In this document: positions 10,954 through 21,681 of the stretch, piece after piece
How positions within the stretch are numbered: position 1 is the stretch's first letter
How the letters are laid out: the number at the start of each line of letters is the position of its first letter
NCBI GenBank assembly: GCA_928724745.1
Contig: CAKMXJ010000032.1
Location: forward strand, 558,001-622,000
Source: Anthracocystis setariae
Taxonomy: Eukaryota; Basidiomycota; Ustilaginomycetes; Ustilaginales; Ustilaginaceae
Direction of reading: 5' to 3'
DNA length: 64,000 nt
Program-made: the position numbers and the translations under genes
The notes under the pieces: generated by a model
Told to the model about the DNA's origin: nothing
The model's database searches: none
What the model saw: the letters and a program-made list of their open reading frames with translations, nothing else

Positions 10954-11230
10954 AAAGTCGTCAAGAGCCCTCGCGTGCATTGCGCTGAAACTGCTCCTTC
11001 TCGACACGGTCGAAGCCTTTGACGCCAACAAGGTGGTCTTTATTCAAGTCCAGAAAGAAGGAGCTTTTTGCTTTTTTGTGAGATGAGCAGCGAGAGGTAA
11101 AGTACGGATCAGTCCGTTGAAATGGGGTCAGGGCGATTGGTCGTCTGAACAAAGAAGAAAGTCGCCGGACCATTTTGGAACGAGAGGTCCGATTCAGACT
11201 TGAACAACCCAACCCAACACGACACGTCTC

Positions 11231-11238
11231 TTTCGCGC
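11231..11238 (+). promoter_or_regulatory. E2F-like site TTTCGCGC
   Basis: An exact match to the E2F consensus TTTSGCGC in the shared RFC2/CAF-1 promoter. Function is inferred from the consensus and the two S-phase genes it separates. Confidence 0.45.
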
Positions 11239-11431
11239 TAAATTTGCGCAACTGCAGGACGCGAAGTCAAGACGTTCGTCGCCGGAGCCCGTTACCAGCT
11301 CTGGCCAAGCAGAGAAGGTCCAAGCACGTTCAAGTCGTCTCAAATGTGTTGATTTTGGGTTCAGTTCCATGCAGCCGCGTGAGTTTATCTGAGAGCCAAC
11401 TGTGTGCGCTTCAAATGAAGTCGGGTGGCTG

Positions 11432-11439
11432 CGACGCGA
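11432..11439 (+). promoter_or_regulatory. SCB/MCB hybrid ACGCGAAA
   Basis: Contains CGCGAAA, the SCB core, joined to ACGCG of the MCB. It lies about 460 bases upstream of the CAF-1 ATG, close to where the ATG-free leader begins. Confidence 0.45.
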
Positions 11440-11901
11440 AAAATAAATGTGACACTTTGCAGGGGCAGAGCCGCCGTGCGTGTTGCAGAGATCACGAGTC
11501 AGTCTGATCCACGGCTGAGCTGCCCACTTCCTTTGTCTATCTTCTGATCATCTCGTTATCATCCCAGCACTCCTTCACGTCCGTCGCATTCGTTCCTACA
11601 TAGCTCACTAAGGGTATCAATCCCCTTTTGCGCCCTTCTTTCCACCCACCTCCCACTCTGCGATTCGCGCCTGCCTGTTGGGCAGGATTGGTCGATCATC
11701 TCAAGCTCGTCATCGTAATTGCACTTCTACCGGGCGGTACTCTCTGCTCTCGGTCGATCCGATAGCAAGGCTCACTCTGCGGACCCAACCGATTCCAGTG
11801 GCTACCCAACAGGCTGCAAGTCTGACCGATTCTTCTTCGTTATCGTAGAAAAGCTCGTAGCTTCGGCCTCTTCCCTACACACACACCTTCGAGGCCGAGC
11901 G

Positions 11902-14700
11902 ATGAGCGTCCTTGCCCCTCCACCATCCCCCTCACCATCCTCGTGCTTCGATATTATGCTCTCCGATTCGGATATTAACATCGATCGAGCCATGGCACCC
12001 AATACACTTAAACGCAAGGCTTCTAGCTCCAAATCCCATTCGGTTCGCAGCAACGCCTCTTCCAGCGACGCTGAGAATCGACCCATCCTTTCCTCGCAAA
12101 GCGTTGCAAAGCCAGAGCGCACTGTCAAGATGGACGCGGCCCCCGCAAGCACCTCAAAGACTTGTTCGCCTTCGTCTAACTCAGCCGCCAAAAAGGTTAA
12201 ACTGAGCTCTGCGACTCCCTTGGTGGAGCTCAAAAACGGAAAGCTCGTGCTCAAGCAGAAAGTCTTCAACTGGAGCGGCACCATGCCCGTTCTCAAGGCG
12301 GTAATTGCGTTCCAAGAATTCCTCGATCTCCAGGACAAGCTGGATGAAATCCCACCAGAGCATCTCAACGTCATTGCCAAGCTGGCCCACGAAAGCGACA
12401 AGTCTCTGGTCGAGCTCGCCAAGACCATTCGCAGCAGACTCATGCCTGAAGCTGAACTTGGATCCAGCGATTCCGAATCATCTCTCGCATCCACCGGATC
12501 CAAGAGCAAACTGTCCCTGGCCTGTATCCAGGCAGCCATCAACGCTGTGGCTGAAAGGAGAAATTACGGCCTCGACAACTCGGTCACTGCCTCCGACGCA
12601 TCTAGCAGCACTCCCGAGGATATGACCACCGTGCCGGCTGCTCTTCAGCTGTGGCGATGGGAAGTCACCGACTGCGCCAATCTTCCTGCAGAGTTCCTTG
12701 ACAAGCTGACTTTACGACAGAACGAGCGCGAGCAAGCTCGTACCCAGGCTCAGCAACTGTTCGCAAACCTCAAGGAAGAGGACAGACAAGCTCTGTTGAG
12801 GAAGAACACCAAAGCCAAGATCTCAGCTACCGTCACTGTCGATTCGCTCGCCTCCTCTACTCCCTCCAAGCACAAGGCGGCGACAGCCGGTTCGGCGTCG
12901 CAACCAATTGCCATTGACGATGACATGGATGATGGGGCGGTGGCTGATACCGAGCTTGATGCAGGTCCTGCTGCTCCATCCACACCGATCGCTTCGAAGA
13001 AACGAAAGGCTCCTTCATCCGCATCCACGCCACAACCAGCGGACAAGAACGCCGATGGCTCGCCTAAAGAAAAGCGCAAAGCCAAGGAGCCCTCCGAACT
13101 CTCGCCTGAGAAGCAAAAGGAGAAGGAGGAGAGGGATGCCGCCAAAGCCGAACGTCTTCGAGCTAAGGAGGCCAAGCGACTCGAGAGGGAAGCCAAGGAG
13201 TTGGAAAAGCAAAAGGCCAAAGAGGCCAAGGAGGCCGAGCTGAAGAAGGTCGAGGAACAGAAGAAGAGGCAGGCCAATTTCTTTACCAGCTTTGTCAAGA
13301 AGGCGGTGCCCAAGAGTCCGAGTAAGGGGACGGCATCGGGGGCCGCTGGCGGAAGTGTTGGCACCGCGGCGGCAAAAGATACAGCCAGTGATTTTGACCG
13401 CACGTTCTTGCCCTGTCAGTACAAGGATTTGGCTCCGATCAACCGGTGGGCGCCAAAGGAAAAGGTGAAGGACGTGGAGATGGGTCAGGACTTGAGCCGG
13501 CAAGAGATGCTCAGTCAGCTCCTGACCCGCTCTGCCGCCCTCAAAGCCTCTCCTGCGTGTCAGCAGAAGAAAAGGCGAAAAGGCGTACACCCGCCCATCT
13601 CCGTAAGGGAGATCAAGCGCATCGTCACCGAGTCCGACATTCTCGGCGGAAATGCCCAGGAGCAAGCCACTAAAGCCCTCGAGGCGCTTCAAGATCGGTC
13701 CAAGGTGCAGCTGAAATTGTTGCAGTTCGAATCGGATCGACGTCCAGGATGGTACGGTACATGGACCAAGAGCACTAACCTGATCTCAGCGCGATGTCCG
13801 CTGGGTCAGGACCCGGTGTCGTTGGACTACTCGTACGATTCGGATGCGGATTGGGAGGAGCTCGACCAAGTGGAGGGTGAGGATGTGCAGGATGGCGTGG
13901 AGGAGGATAAGGAGGACAGTGTTGGGGATTCGGATGAAGATTCCGAGATGGATGATTGGTTGGTCGATGATTTGGAGGTTGATGATGAGGAAGAGCAGCT
14001 TCGAGTGTCGAACGCCATGGATATCGACAATGACGATGATGTCGTCGCTGTCGATGCTAGTGGTACCCCACTACCTCCGCCACCCACAGTGCCGACCACC
14101 AACCTGCTGCATCCGAAGAAGAAGAAGAAAGTCAAGCTACTCGGAAGGCGATTCGACTCGAAACTGGTACCATTTTCCACCGGCCCACACTGGGAGGCTG
14201 TACTGGGCACATGCCAATACGACCTCTTCTCCTCGTACCGCATCGAGCTCCTCAACGACGCCTGTTTCGGGCTCAACCCGTTCACTTTCACGTCCTCCGA
14301 GCCCGTCCTCGATCCGAATGCTACGGACGATGTTACGGACACGCCCACTAAGGTGCGAAAAGCCGCGCTCCCCGTTGGCGGCGTCCTCGCCGCGTTGTGG
14401 GGTGAAGCTCAACCCACTTCCACCTCCACCGTCACCGCCACTGCCGATAAGGAACCAGCGTCTGTGAGCTTCAAACACACGATGCGCGATGACTGCATCC
14501 CACATCTGCTCAAAGCCATCGATGGCAGCACCAAGACGCGCGCAGGGTTGGTAGACGATCTCAAGGAGTTGCTGGATAGATTAGGTACGCCGGCAAGCAA
14601 GAATGCGATCGCAGAGAGGGTGTCTGTTTACGCCAAGAAGGAGAAGAAGCCGAATAGTCCTTGGATTGTCAAAGACGAGTTTAGGCAGTTGATCAAGTAA
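11902..14700 (+). CDS. Chromatin assembly factor 1 large subunit (CAF-1 p150 / Cac1)
   Basis: 932 residues from the ATG at 11902. The open frame extends to 11719 but has no ATG there. Features in order: a disordered Ser-rich N-terminus; an ED-type acidic/KER coiled coil at about 400-460, dense in Lys, Glu and Arg; a PCNA-interaction-like QANFFTSF at about 458-465; a conserved core with LLQFESDRRPGWYGTW near 605-617, equivalent to the human LLQF...GTW block; a long acidic stretch near 650-710; and a C-terminal winged-helix-like region. In the family this subunit is brought to forks by PCNA and deposits H3-H4 behind replication. Its divergent partner RFC2 loads PCNA. No introns. Confidence 0.88.
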   Translation: MSVLAPPPSPSPSSCFDIMLSDSDINIDRAMAPNTLKRKASSSKSHSVRSNASSSDAENRPILSSQSVAKPERTVKMDAAPASTSKTCSPSSNSAAKKVKLSSATPLVELKNGKLVLKQKVFNWSGTMPVLKAVIAFQEFLDLQDKLDEIPPEHLNVIAKLAHESDKSLVELAKTIRSRLMPEAELGSSDSESSLASTGSKSKLSLACIQAAINAVAERRNYGLDNSVTASDASSSTPEDMTTVPAALQLWRWEVTDCANLPAEFLDKLTLRQNEREQARTQAQQLFANLKEEDRQALLRKNTKAKISATVTVDSLASSTPSKHKAATAGSASQPIAIDDDMDDGAVADTELDAGPAAPSTPIASKKRKAPSSASTPQPADKNADGSPKEKRKAKEPSELSPEKQKEKEERDAAKAERLRAKEAKRLEREAKELEKQKAKEAKEAELKKVEEQKKRQANFFTSFVKKAVPKSPSKGTASGAAGGSVGTAAAKDTASDFDRTFLPCQYKDLAPINRWAPKEKVKDVEMGQDLSRQEMLSQLLTRSAALKASPACQQKKRRKGVHPPISVREIKRIVTESDILGGNAQEQATKALEALQDRSKVQLKLLQFESDRRPGWYGTWTKSTNLISARCPLGQDPVSLDYSYDSDADWEELDQVEGEDVQDGVEEDKEDSVGDSDEDSEMDDWLVDDLEVDDEEEQLRVSNAMDIDNDDDVVAVDASGTPLPPPPTVPTTNLLHPKKKKKVKLLGRRFDSKLVPFSTGPHWEAVLGTCQYDLFSSYRIELLNDACFGLNPFTFTSSEPVLDPNATDDVTDTPTKVRKAALPVGGVLAALWGEAQPTSTSTVTATADKEPASVSFKHTMRDDCIPHLLKAIDGSTKTRAGLVDDLKELLDRLGTPASKNAIAERVSVYAKKEKKPNSPWIVKDEFRQLIK

Positions 14701-14821
14701 AGCAGAGTCAGTTAGGTTGTGGGGATTTTCATGCATGTTTTGGTTGAATTTCAATCGTGGATACGCTCAAGTGGATTGTGCGTTTTGGTGAATTAGAGTG
14801 AGGATTGGATGGGGATGGGGC

Positions 14822-16750
14822 TTAGTAGAATGAGCCGTAGGTTCCGCCTGGTTGTTGCTGTTGTTGATTGCGTGTTGACCAGCCGGTGGAGTGGGGGTTT
14901 GAGCCTTGTAGAGGGGCGTTTGCACCTGTGCCTGGCGTGAAGCCTGCATACCCCGTGGGAGGAGGAATAGGGGGTGCTGAGCCAGCAAACCCTAAGCCTG
15001 GGATGACGAAGTCGTCGTCAGCCGCTGCATTCTGAATCGGTTGAGTATCCGCCGTGCCTGCCAGAGTTGGGATGAACGACTTAGCTGAACCCAAACCTGG
15101 GATGAAGCTATCATCGCCTCCTCCCACCCCAAGGAAGGAAGACCCTGCCGCTGCATCGAACCCTCCATACTGCTGCGTTTGAGACGTTGAGTGATTGGGT
15201 CTGGCCCTCTCCCAAAAGCGCGTCATATGATCGTTACTTCCCGAACACAACAGATGACCAAAAGGATGCCATTCCAAGCTCCAAATGTTACTCTCATGCG
15301 CTGTCTCATTCCTAAACAACAACCCGTCATCACCCCTCCTCCCCTCGCCAACATCCATCCCCTCTCCACCACCCCCAACCAAGGTGCTCTCGAGCGTCTT
15401 ACTACTGGCACTCATCGTATCATTCGTCGTCGCGGTCAAATCCCAAAACAACATACTACCCTCCGACCCACCAGACACCAACAAATTATGATGCAGGGGG
15501 TGGAAATCCAACGAACAAACCTCCTTTGTATGCCCCTTGAGCGTCACCTCTTCAGCCATCATGCGCAAGTCAAACAGCTTGATCGTCATATCCCTCGATG
15601 CCGTAGCAAACCTCATACCATCGCCCGAGAACTTGGTGGATTGCACCGTATTCTTATGCCCATGGAATGTGGCAAGACACGTACCCTGTGGAGTAGATCT
15701 CGGATCCCATACCTTGACCAGATTATCCTTGGACCCACTCACCAAGATCCCCTTGGACGCATGCCAGTCGAGACACTTGACATCCCATCCATGCCCAGAT
15801 AGCTCTCGGATCTGCTTGGCGCTGTCAAAATCCCAGATCTTGAGCAGAGAATCGTCTCCACCACTAGCGAATTTGGAGTCATCCGGCGAGAACGCTAACC
15901 CTCTGGCGGAATCGGCGTGCGCAGTAAAGGCTTGCAGGGTGTTCAGGTTCGAGGTAAAGTACTTGACAGTTCCGTTGTGATCGGCCGAGATGAGGTAGGT
16001 GCCGGATTTGGACCAGGCCAGTGCGCGTACGGCTGAATCGTGAGCTTGCATGATGGTTTCGAAGTTGAACGTCAAACCGTTCCACAGCGTGAATTCTCCC
16101 GAGGTCGAGCCGGTGAGGATCCTCCGACCGTCAGGCATCCACTTGACCACATTCACAGGACATCGGATCTTGTTGGTACTCGTGTGAACGAGAACGTTTG
16201 TCACGCTCGTTGAAAGGTTCGAGTAGCCAGCTGGCAGAAGCAAGTTGGGTATCGCGTGCGGAGAGGGATAAAGCAAGCCTCTTAAAGAGTCGGTGCGAGT
16301 GGTGGTGGAAAGACCGAGATCGAGTTTCAAGTGATTGAGCGAGCCAAAGTAGTCAACAGTGCGCCGTTGCATGAACTTTTTGATCCTCCTTCCTTCGTAG
16401 CCTAGGGCGGTAGCCGCCTGTTGTGCAGCCATTTCCTGGACGGTACGTGGATCCGGCTGCGGCGGCTGCGGCGGTTGGGTGAGATGCAGTGTTGGAGCCC
16501 AGGTTCGTTTCTTGAAAGGCGGAGGCGAGGAACGGCCAGGGAAGAGGGTGCGAGCTTCGATAAGCTCTTCTTCCTCGAGGGTGCGCTTGGATGTGGATGC
16601 GCTGGGAAGGCCATCCGTCGGAGTGAGAGGCGAGTGCGTCAGGGAGGGGGAACGTGAATCGCCATTTTGATTTGAAGGTGCTTTATTCTTCAGGGAAGGT
16701 GAAATCGGCGATGCCGGTGCCGGCTGAGATGATGTTGCTGTTGGAGTCAT
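14822..16750 (-). CDS. PFS2: Polyadenylation factor subunit with WD40 propeller (Pfs2 / WDR33)
   Basis: 642 residues from the ATG at 16750; the open frame runs further upstream but without an ATG. The N-terminal region carries the signature RRTVDYFGSLNH that precedes the propeller in Pfs2/WDR33. Seven WD40 repeats follow over roughly residues 190-520, with phrases such as ILTGSTSGEFTLWNG, FASGGDDSLLKIWD and LVSGSKDNLVKVWD. The C-terminus is Gly/Pro-rich with FIPGLG and FVIPGLG repeats. In the family this protein is part of the cleavage and polyadenylation factor and contacts the AAUAAA signal in the nucleus. It converges with the CAF-1 gene, with 121 bases between stops. Confidence 0.92.
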   Translation of the reverse strand: MTPTATSSQPAPASPISPSLKNKAPSNQNGDSRSPSLTHSPLTPTDGLPSASTSKRTLEEEELIEARTLFPGRSSPPPFKKRTWAPTLHLTQPPQPPQPDPRTVQEMAAQQAATALGYEGRRIKKFMQRRTVDYFGSLNHLKLDLGLSTTTRTDSLRGLLYPSPHAIPNLLLPAGYSNLSTSVTNVLVHTSTNKIRCPVNVVKWMPDGRRILTGSTSGEFTLWNGLTFNFETIMQAHDSAVRALAWSKSGTYLISADHNGTVKYFTSNLNTLQAFTAHADSARGLAFSPDDSKFASGGDDSLLKIWDFDSAKQIRELSGHGWDVKCLDWHASKGILVSGSKDNLVKVWDPRSTPQGTCLATFHGHKNTVQSTKFSGDGMRFATASRDMTIKLFDLRMMAEEVTLKGHTKEVCSLDFHPLHHNLLVSGGSEGSMLFWDLTATTNDTMSASSKTLESTLVGGGGEGMDVGEGRRGDDGLLFRNETAHESNIWSLEWHPFGHLLCSGSNDHMTRFWERARPNHSTSQTQQYGGFDAAAGSSFLGVGGGDDSFIPGLGSAKSFIPTLAGTADTQPIQNAAADDDFVIPGLGFAGSAPPIPPPTGYAGFTPGTGANAPLQGSNPHSTGWSTRNQQQQQPGGTYGSFY

Positions 16751-17275
16751 AGTGTACGACCTCGCCTTTGCGGCGGTACAGGTCAAGCTAGGATGCGCCC
16801 CTTCCCGGTGGCCGTGAACGAGCGTGAGGAACTGGGGTGTCGCTCCTAGACGAGAAGACGGTGCGCGATCAGTGCGCAGCAAACAGTCGGCAGCTAAAAT
16901 ATTCGAGGGGGACTGATTAGATCACAGATGTTGTAAGTGATGTGTATCTGCGATGACACAAGGACGACAAAGGCGTAGAGGATGGTTGGAAGCCAACTCA
17001 GACATGAGAAGGGGCAGAACATCAGTTCTGTCTGACCGCGTGCAACTCGTCCGACTTCCGTTCATCTCTTTGGATTTTCAATATTACCTTGTTAGATTGA
17101 TCAACCGCCCTCGATGCAATCATTGTCCACCTCCTTGTCATTCAGCTTCAAATAGCCAGTTCTTGCATTCGATCAAGGCCTTTGAACAATCGAATACAGA
17201 CAAGATGCAAGTTGCGGTTGCGAAAGGAGAAGATTAAAAATACAATAGATGTAGACGCTCTTACGTCTAATGGGC
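16751..17275. other. Intergenic, PFS2 promoter side
   Basis: 525 bases holding the PFS2 upstream region and the 3' end of the Mg2+ transporter gene. No ORF or repeat of note. Confidence 0.5.
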
Positions 17276-19336
17276 TCAAACACCCCCGTGACCAGCGCCA
17301 GCATTCACCACTGCAGTGATGCGATCACCCAATGCCGTCGCCAGCACAAAAACCAAGACGAGCAGATTTTGGCCCGTGACGTCCACGATACTGCTCACGA
17401 AAGGAGCAGAGTAGATATCGGGGTCGTAGTCCCTGCTCCACAAGACCAGGCAGATGACGTGTGCCAAGTAGAGAGCGAACATGGTGGCGACAACGCTGGC
17501 TCCGATGAAAGCGCCCAGGAAGATCCACCCGAACGACATTTGACCTGTGGCACCAACGAGGATGATGAATGTAGACATGATCCCCACACCCATAGTGAGG
17601 AGAGAGAGGGGAACGAGCCAGCCCTCGATGGGGGGCAGGATCATGACCGAGCGGATGGAGGCGAGGACGCCAGGCAAGCCACGAGTGGAACCAGCTTTGG
17701 CGGTGGCACGGAGGAGCGTTGCGCCCTTTCCTGAGTGAAGGGCGGTAGTGATGCGAGAGGCAAAGATAGCCGCACAAGCGCCTGGAAGGCCCGAGAGAAC
17801 AGGCGAGAGGAGGGCGAATCCTTGATATCTGCCTACATATTCGTCCAACACCAGACCGGCGCCAGAGGAGATGAACATGGCCACGATCAGCGGAACCCAA
17901 CCAGAAGCTAGTAGTTCACGCACATAGGCGTTGCGATACGTGACGATGAAGAAGGCGATGCAGAGCACGGCGAGCGCTGCCAGAATGACGGTTGCGAGGA
18001 ATGTGCCCTCAAAGTGGACGAGGGCTGATGCGAGGAGGCCAAGGAGGGTGAGCGTAGTGAGATCGCCGAGACAAGCAGCCAACGGCGAAGCGATGTTGTC
18101 TGGGTTGGCACCGGCACGTCGAGCTATGAGGACGAGGGCGCACATGAAGGAGCCAAGGACGGCGGAAGAAAGCGAGGCGGAGAGCATGCTGGTGGCGATG
18201 ACCAGGACAAACTCGAAGTAGCCGTTGCGCAGACGAAATGCGGGATCGACAGGAGGTTTGGGATGGTGATGAATGACTCGTCGCCTCTGAAGCCAGGAGC
18301 CAGTTGATCTAGCTGCACTTTGTGGCGTGCGTCGGCGGTTTCGCAGAGTGACAGCAGAGAACGCACTTCTGACAATGCTGTGTATCAATGCGTTCTCCGA
18401 TTTCGGTCCACCAGAGTCAGCCGGCGATACTGGCACAGGGACAGGACTCTCGATCTGTGAGTCTGGCGTCGCTGCCCCAAGCACAAAAGCCAGTACACCT
18501 GAGAACATGGAAACAATCAAAGCTTGGACCTGTAGCAGAGCCATGTTACCCCTGATCAGAGTCTCCCTGGTCCTTCTGACGTCAAGTTCACCAATGTTGG
18601 CTGAGGTGGACATGCGGAGGGACAGGTTCATCTCGAGGTTGCCTTTCATGTTGAGAAGGATGGGGATGAGAATGAAGAGCTTATCCACCTTGCGGAATAC
18701 GGGCCAACGGGCAAGATGGACCAAGAGTTCGCCGGAGAACATCAGCGAGAGGACCGAGATGATGAGAGTGGGCAAAGCTTCGCGTCCGATAGCCCAGAAG
18801 CGGGAGAAGACAGATTTGGGAGCCAGACGAGCAGGAGTACCGCGGCGGTCGGTGAAACCCGCTGTGCCCTGAAGGGAGGCTCGAGTTTCGTATTCATCGT
18901 CCACGTCGTTGGGGGCATTTGCGTCTGCACCTGCACTGGTGCGATGATAGTTAGGTATTGAAGGTGCTTCGAGGTCATCATTGCGTTTCAAGGCTGAATC
19001 CGAATAGGCCGAGTCGCCCGCCTGAAGCGTTCTGGTATCGTCGTCATCGTCGTCATCTTCATAGTAGTGGGCGGCACGAAACTTTTGAGATCGAATCGAG
19101 TCTGAATCCGGGTTTCGGGGACGGTCGGTGAAGCTACCGACGTTGGTGCTAGTACCGCCGTCGGAGAAGCTGTCGTCGTCGTCGCTACTATCACCTGTAA
19201 TGGTGTGATGTGGCGCTTCTTCGGTATCGACTAGAGTCGTCGTGGCATTTGGTGCTGTGGAGGAAGCTGCGTTGTTTAAGGGGCTGGAGTTGACATGGTC
19301 GTTGTTGTTACTGGGGGGCTGAGTAGCGTTCACCAT
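17276..19336 (-). CDS. SLC41/MgtE-type divalent cation (Mg2+) transporter
   Basis: 686 residues from the first in-frame ATG (19336). The N-terminal 180 residues are hydrophilic with Asp runs (DDDDD). Membrane segments begin near residue 195, in two homologous MgtE-like halves. The first has LLNMKGNLEMNLSLRMSTSANIGEL, the hallmark of SLC41A proteins; the second has SPVLSGLPGACAAIFASRITTALH. About ten membrane helices in all. The family moves Mg2+ across the plasma or internal membranes. The frame stays open and coding-like for more than 40 codons upstream of this ATG until a TGA, with no other ATG, so a small upstream exon is likely; I could not place its donor. Confidence 0.85.
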   Translation of the reverse strand: MVNATQPPSNNNDHVNSSPLNNAASSTAPNATTTLVDTEEAPHHTITGDSSDDDDSFSDGGTSTNVGSFTDRPRNPDSDSIRSQKFRAAHYYEDDDDDDDTRTLQAGDSAYSDSALKRNDDLEAPSIPNYHRTSAGADANAPNDVDDEYETRASLQGTAGFTDRRGTPARLAPKSVFSRFWAIGREALPTLIISVLSLMFSGELLVHLARWPVFRKVDKLFILIPILLNMKGNLEMNLSLRMSTSANIGELDVRRTRETLIRGNMALLQVQALIVSMFSGVLAFVLGAATPDSQIESPVPVPVSPADSGGPKSENALIHSIVRSAFSAVTLRNRRRTPQSAARSTGSWLQRRRVIHHHPKPPVDPAFRLRNGYFEFVLVIATSMLSASLSSAVLGSFMCALVLIARRAGANPDNIASPLAACLGDLTTLTLLGLLASALVHFEGTFLATVILAALAVLCIAFFIVTYRNAYVRELLASGWVPLIVAMFISSGAGLVLDEYVGRYQGFALLSPVLSGLPGACAAIFASRITTALHSGKGATLLRATAKAGSTRGLPGVLASIRSVMILPPIEGWLVPLSLLTMGVGIMSTFIILVGATGQMSFGWIFLGAFIGASVVATMFALYLAHVICLVLWSRDYDPDIYSAPFVSSIVDVTGQNLLVLVFVLATALGDRITAVVNAGAGHGGV

Positions 19337-19819
19337 GGGTTGACTTGCGGGTTCTGGAATACTTGAATGTGCATGCAGCTCAGAGAAAGGGTTTGATTGG
19401 GGCAAAGAGATCGAGTTGGAACGAGGGACAGTGTTGATGAGGTCGACGATGCCTCTATTGGCACACAAGAGCGATTCGGGAGGTGAAGGTCAGTGGAACA
19501 AAGAAGAGTGGGGTCAAAGAGAGTGGGCGTAAGATGAAGTCAAGAGGGCTAAAAGAAATGTTTGCGTCAATGTCAAAATGAGGAGAATGTATGGTGGGCT
19601 GCAGATAAATCTGGCAATAGGTGTGATGTGGGAGAGGACGTGCGTGATATCTCGTGCTGCACAGTGCGAATGTAGGTGCTATATGCATCAGTCACTACAG
19701 CGCAGTAGTGTACAGTAGATTGCAAGCAGAATTCGTGAGTGGGAAATTGACAGACAAGTATTTGACAAGCGAGCCTTCTCTCGTTGGGTTGTAATACAGC
19801 GGTCCGCTTTGTTGAGCCG

Positions 19820-19820
<1 letters not shown>

Positions 19821-19854
<34 letters not shown>
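19821..19854. repeat. Poly-T tract (34 T)
   Basis: 34 uninterrupted T on the + strand followed by a CTTTC-rich stretch; a second run of ten T lies at 19901-19910. No retroelement ORF is attached on either side. Confidence 0.9.
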
Positions 19855-20367
19855 CTTTCTTTCGCTCCTGCTGTCCAGTAGAATTATGCGGCTTTGTATG
19901 TTTTTTTTTTAAATCTCAATTGGTAGAGGTGATAGGAACCGGTCCAAGTTGTCCGATCTGGCCTGGCCTAGACTTGCTTCTGCTTTCCCTCTTCTTGTTT
20001 GCTCGGAACACTTTGCTGCAGCCAATTGACTCTTCAAAGACAGCTAGCAAATTAAACTCTTGTGGACTGTTTGCGCGACGTCGACTTTTGCGCTTCGGCC
20101 CCACAAAACGGACTCCTTCTCGCCCTTCCGGGATGGCCTGATGTTCGCACCTGACACTTCAGCTTGGTTGCTGGCGCGGCGGAAGAAGAAGCTCTCCCTG
20201 TTGGCGAAAACAACTGACCAGCCACAAGCCGAAGAGTGACTGGACTGGACAAGCCTACCGAGACCTACAAAAAAGACATCTTTCGCACAAGGGCCTTGTC
20301 GGTGGACATGGTCGTGTGACTAGGTCCATCCTGTGCCAAGTTCCTTTCATCTCCAGTTCATCTTACG

Positions 20368-20381
20368 GTACAGTACTGTAC
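20368..20381. repeat. GTACAGTACTGTAC palindrome
   Basis: A perfect 14-base inverted repeat in intergenic DNA, the best copy of a word that recurs through this window. Confidence 0.7.
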
Positions 20382-21681
20382 TGTGCATTCTCGCTCCTGT
20401 CTGAATGCATAGGCTGCATGCTACCGAAACCTGTCTCGAACCAAAATGCCTTGATCTCTTTCCTCGCATTGGTCTTCGACTGTGCATGTGTTGTTTCTGA
20501 GCCTTTGGTCGGAAGTTGATCGGAAGTTGAAATTCTCAATACATGTCTCGTTTTAAGCATCAACCTAGTCAATCTAGTGGATCGATTTTGTTTTTTTGAA
20601 CCAGGTTTCTTTGACACATGGTTCGCATCGGTTCCTGCCTCGATCCCATGCTTGCGCCCCTTTGTTGGCTTTCGAGTGCGTCTCGATCGGATCGCGAGTG
20701 GTACATACTGTATAGGTAGTGCAAGCTTCGCTGGTTGAAAGCAGATAAGGTCCATATACATGGGTGGATGGGATCGTTGGGGTGTCAGCTCCTCGGCTTT
20801 CTCTTGCATTAAGTGTTCACTTTCAGCTTCTTTTCATGGGATCCATAGTCGCGTCTTTTTCGCCCTCCGCTCATACCACTGCAGGGCAGGAGCACAAGCT
20901 GCTTGCTTTTCCTGCTGAGAAGGGCGAAACAAACCTGTTTGCCTTTTCGTTGTCTCCTCTGACACTAGCGCATGGTTAGACGAATTCGGTGGTGGCGCTT
21001 CGTGCAAGTCACGAGTAGCTGTGCATTTTCAAATTCGACCTTAAATCTGGTTTGGGAGCGAGGCATTCAGCGCTTCAAACAAATAGCGGCCCGACCTAAC
21101 CCGACCTGAGCAGGCTCACCCCTTTCTTTCACCAATCACATTCCAGTCTGATGATTCGTTCCTGCTTTTATAGTTATACTTCACTGCTCAAGTGACAAGA
21201 TGACCGGCGTGCTTTGCAATTTGCATCTGTCGGCATTCGTCGGCGCGTCGGCATCCTTCCCAGTGCTTCAATCGGGAGAAAAAGCCAAACAAACAGATCG
21301 GGAAAACCAGACTACTGTAGATTCATAGCAGTGTATAGCTTCTTCCTGCCGTCTACTCTCACTTCAGATTCACACTCTTGTTATCCACCATCGGCATCCC
21401 TGGCCTTTCTTTGGTGGTGATGCCGAACTTCCGCTCTTGCTTTGAAGCCAAGGGATTTCCACGCAACTCAACTCTACACGACTTACCAACAGAGACTGAC
21501 TTCTCTTCTCGATACAGCCCAGCTAGAGCTTAATTCCCAGCCTGTGAGAGCAAAGTGATGATCGGTTCGGTTTCGCGAGTATTGAGTTTGATTCTTATTC
21601 GGACCTCGGGGGCCATTTGAAGATATTGTTGCCACCAACTACTGTTGGATCTGTTACACCATTGACGGAGCGTTGGCAGGA

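Larger units (their letters stand above)
10723..11901. promoter_or_regulatory. Bidirectional promoter of RFC2 and CAF-1 large subunit with cell-cycle-type sites
   Basis: About 1.18 kb between the two start codons. It contains a perfect MCB box, an E2F-like site, an SCB/MCB hybrid, and a further ACGCGAAG at 11259-11266. The + strand has no ATG from 11451 to 11901, which fits the leader of the CAF-1 gene. Confidence 0.6.
19337..21681. other. 2.3 kb intergenic region
   Basis: No supportable gene. The open frames are short, one of them driven by the poly-T tract. Contents: promoter side of the Mg2+ transporter, poly-T runs at 19821-19854 and 19901-19910, and a 14-base perfect palindrome built from GTAC words at 20368-20381. 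Confidence 0.5.

Noticed and set aside
19809..20141. 110-codon ORF starting in the poly-T tract
   Set aside because: The run of Phe comes from the homopolymer, the start is not ATG, and no motif is present.
20363..20809. 148-codon minus-strand ORF with an ATG
   Set aside because: It contains the GTAC palindrome region, has no recognisable domain and lies in repeat-rich intergenic DNA.
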